Shown: positions 62,586 to 64,000 of the stretch, piece by piece
Position numbering within the stretch: position 1 is the first letter of the stretch
Layout: every line of letters starts with the position of its first letter
Source: Candidatus Competibacteraceae bacterium
GTDB taxonomy: Bacteria > Pseudomonadota > Gammaproteobacteria > Competibacterales > Competibacteraceae
Length of the DNA stretch: 64,000 bases
NCBI GenBank assembly: GCA_016712625.1
Contig: JADJQQ010000001.1
Coordinates: 620,001 to 684,000, forward strand
Direction of reading: 5' to 3'
The notes under the pieces: generated by a model
Told to the model about the DNA's origin: nothing
The model's input: the letters and a program-made list of their open reading frames with translations, nothing else
Databases searched by the model: none
Translations under genes and position numbers: made by a program

Positions 62586-63782
62586 GTGAACGCCGATTTC
62601 CAACGCATCAAACGCCTGCCACCCTACGTTTTCAACATCGTCAACGACTTGAAGGCGAAGGCTCGCGCCCGCGGCGAAGATATCATCGACTTTGGCATGG
62701 GCAATCCGGATCAGCCAACCCCGCCCCATATCGTCGAAAAACTGGTGGAAACCGCCCGCCGCGCGGATACGCACCGCTATTCGGTTTCGCGCGGCATCCC
62801 GCGCCTGCGCCGAGCGATCTGCAACTGGTATCAGAGCCGCTACGCCGTCGCGCTTGATCCAGAAACCGATGCGATCGTCACCATCGGCTCCAAGGAAGGA
62901 CTGGCGCATTTGGCCTTGGCCACCCTGGGACCGGGCGACGCCGTGCTGGTGCCCAACCCCGCTTACCCGATCCATCCCTATGGTTTCGTCATCGCCGGCG
63001 CTGATATCCGCCATGTTCCGCTCGTGCCGGGCGTTGACTTCTTTGCGGAATTAGAAAAGGCGATCAAGGATTCCTGGCCGCGCCCCAAGATGTTGGTGCT
63101 GAATTTTCCAGCCAATCCCACCACGCAGTGCGTGGAATTGGATTTTTTCGAGAAAGTGGTCGCTATCGCGCGCGAACATGAAATTTGGGTGATTCAAGAC
63201 TTAGCGTATGCCGATCTGGTGTTCGACGGCTATAGCGCACCCTCAATCCTGCAAGTGCCCGACGCTAAGGAAATCGCGGTCGAATCCTTTACTTTATCCA
63301 AGAGCTACAACATGCCCGGCTGGCGAGTTGGCTTCATGTGCGGCAATCCCGCCTTGATCGGGGCGCTGGCGCGGATGAAATCGTATCTCGATTACGGTAT
63401 GTTCACCCCGATTCAGGTCGCCGCCATCGCCGCGCTGGAAGGCCCGCAAGAGTGCGTCGGCGCGATCCGCGATATGTATCAGAAACGCCGCGACGTACTG
63501 TGCGATGGCTTGAACGCCCTGGGCTGGACGGTCGAAAAACCGAAGGCCACCATGTTCGTCTGGACGCAGATCCCAGAGCCGTACCGCGCGCTCGGCTCGC
63601 TGGAATTTAGCAAGAAACTGTTAGCGGACGCGAAAGTCGCCGTTTCGCCCGGCATCGGCTTTGGCGAGTACGGCGACGATCACGTCCGCTTTGGCCTGAT
63701 TGAGAACGAGCACCGTACCCGACAAGCCCTACGCGGCATCCGCGAGATGTTCCGCAAGGATAGCCGGGACGCCAACCCTTGA
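62586..63782 (+). CDS. alaC: Alanine transaminase AlaC
   Basis: Class I PLP aminotransferase of 398 residues that forms alanine from pyruvate with glutamate. The opening [20 protein letters not shown] and [18 protein letters not shown] are highly typical of AlaC. The PLP lysine is in [16 protein letters not shown], with NFPANPTTQ and [10 protein letters not shown] as further PLP contacts. The start is a GTG at 62586, giving the family N-terminus; an extension to 62466 is rejected. hom follows 23 bp later, an order seen elsewhere in gammaproteobacteria. Confidence 0.92.
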   Translation: MNADFQRIKRLPPYVFNIVNDLKAKARARGEDIIDFGMGNPDQPTPPHIVEKLVETARRADTHRYSVSRGIPRLRRAICNWYQSRYAVALDPETDAIVTIGSKEGLAHLALATLGPGDAVLVPNPAYPIHPYGFVIAGADIRHVPLVPGVDFFAELEKAIKDSWPRPKMLVLNFPANPTTQCVELDFFEKVVAIAREHEIWVIQDLAYADLVFDGYSAPSILQVPDAKEIAVESFTLSKSYNMPGWRVGFMCGNPALIGALARMKSYLDYGMFTPIQVAAIAALEGPQECVGAIRDMYQKRRDVLCDGLNALGWTVEKPKATMFVWTQIPEPYRALGSLEFSKKLLADAKVAVSPGIGFGEYGDDHVRFGLIENEHRTRQALRGIREMFRKDSRDANP

Positions 63783-63805
63783 TAACCACCGCAAGCAATC
63801 GTTCG

Positions 63806-64000
63806 ATGAATACCAACTCCTATCCACCTGTCCAAATCGGCATCCTCGGTCTGGGTACCGTCGGCGGCGGCGTCACCCGCGTATTGGCGCGCAACGCCAG
63901 CGAAATCAGTCGCCGGGCCGGTCGGGAAATCATTATCACCCATGCCGCCGCGCGCAATCTGGACACCACGACCGCCAACACCGCCGGGATGAAACTGACC
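63806..64000 (+). CDS. hom: Homoserine dehydrogenase, partial (5' end)
   Basis: The first 65 codons of a protein cut by the window end. VQIGILGLGTVGGGVTRVL is the NAD(P)-binding glycine motif typical of homoserine dehydrogenase, which reduces aspartate semialdehyde to homoserine for Thr and Met synthesis. It is monofunctional, since no aspartokinase domain precedes it. It follows alaC by 23 bp, usually an operon with thrC. Confidence 0.88.
   Translation, partial: MNTNSYPPVQIGILGLGTVGGGVTRVLARNASEISRRAGREIIITHAAARNLDTTTANTAGMKLT

Overview
This window looks like a chromosomal segment of a gammaproteobacterium. The support is the gene content and order: rlmN-pilW-rodZ-hisS-yfgM-bamB, opgD, ubiK, comM, a long-form hisG, speA, and a glnK/amtB cluster behind a sigma-54-like promoter. 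Most genes are GC-rich. The mix of a periplasmic uptake [NiFe] hydrogenase, an acetate symporter, a GH57 glycan enzyme and pyruvate kinase suggests a facultatively anaerobic heterotroph able to oxidise H2. I cannot name the genus from sequence alone.

Layout. 0-7.3 kb: a DUF808/YedI membrane protein, the periplasmic glucan protein OpgD, an unrecognised coiled-coil protein, endonuclease V, an ArsN2-like acetyltransferase, HisG and Ndk. 7.3-16.1 kb: rlmN, pilW, rodZ, hisS, a yfgM-like gene with an in-frame stop at codon 3, bamB and priA. 16.1-20.4 kb: a DUF485 protein, actP, then a cNMP/CBS/DUF294 signalling protein. 20.4-27.9 kb: argS, an FtsN-like protein whose SPOR domain is replaced by repeats, a YbaK-HDOD fusion, speA and speE. 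28.0-30.5 kb: glnK-amtB-glnK, with the promoter-proximal glnK frameshifted. 30.5-39.1 kb: ubiK, comM, a secreted unknown, a PP2C-like phosphatase beside a nicotinamidase-like hydrolase, a sirtuin, a DASH-type photolyase, an alpha/beta hydrolase and a CBS protein.

39.1-43.4 kb is an accessory island of minus-strand genes of mixed base composition: an AT-rich membrane protein, an FGE/SUMF1-like protein, a Tat/lipoprotein agmatine deiminase and small unknowns. Three of the junctions carry attC-like imperfect palindromes, so it resembles a degenerate integron cassette run. No integrase is visible.

43.4-58.3 kb is a full Hyb-type [NiFe] hydrogenase locus. The structural operon hybO-A-B-C-D is on the minus strand. 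On the plus strand are a MaoC-like protein, a membrane cytochrome c, hupE and hypA-B-F-C-D-E. A Crp/Fnr regulator and an unknown acyl-carrier-like protein lie among them on the minus strand. The hybO/MaoC intergenic region holds three dyads, one an FNR-type box. 58.3-64 kb: pyruvate kinase (frameshifted near its N-terminus), a GH57 protein, alaC and the start of hom.

Three housekeeping genes carry disabling lesions in this sequence (yfgM, glnK, pyk). Two are single-base changes in homopolymer runs, so sequencing error must be excluded before any biological reading. The least explained parts are the 39-43 kb island, the hydrogenase control region, and the unknown protein between hypF and hypC.
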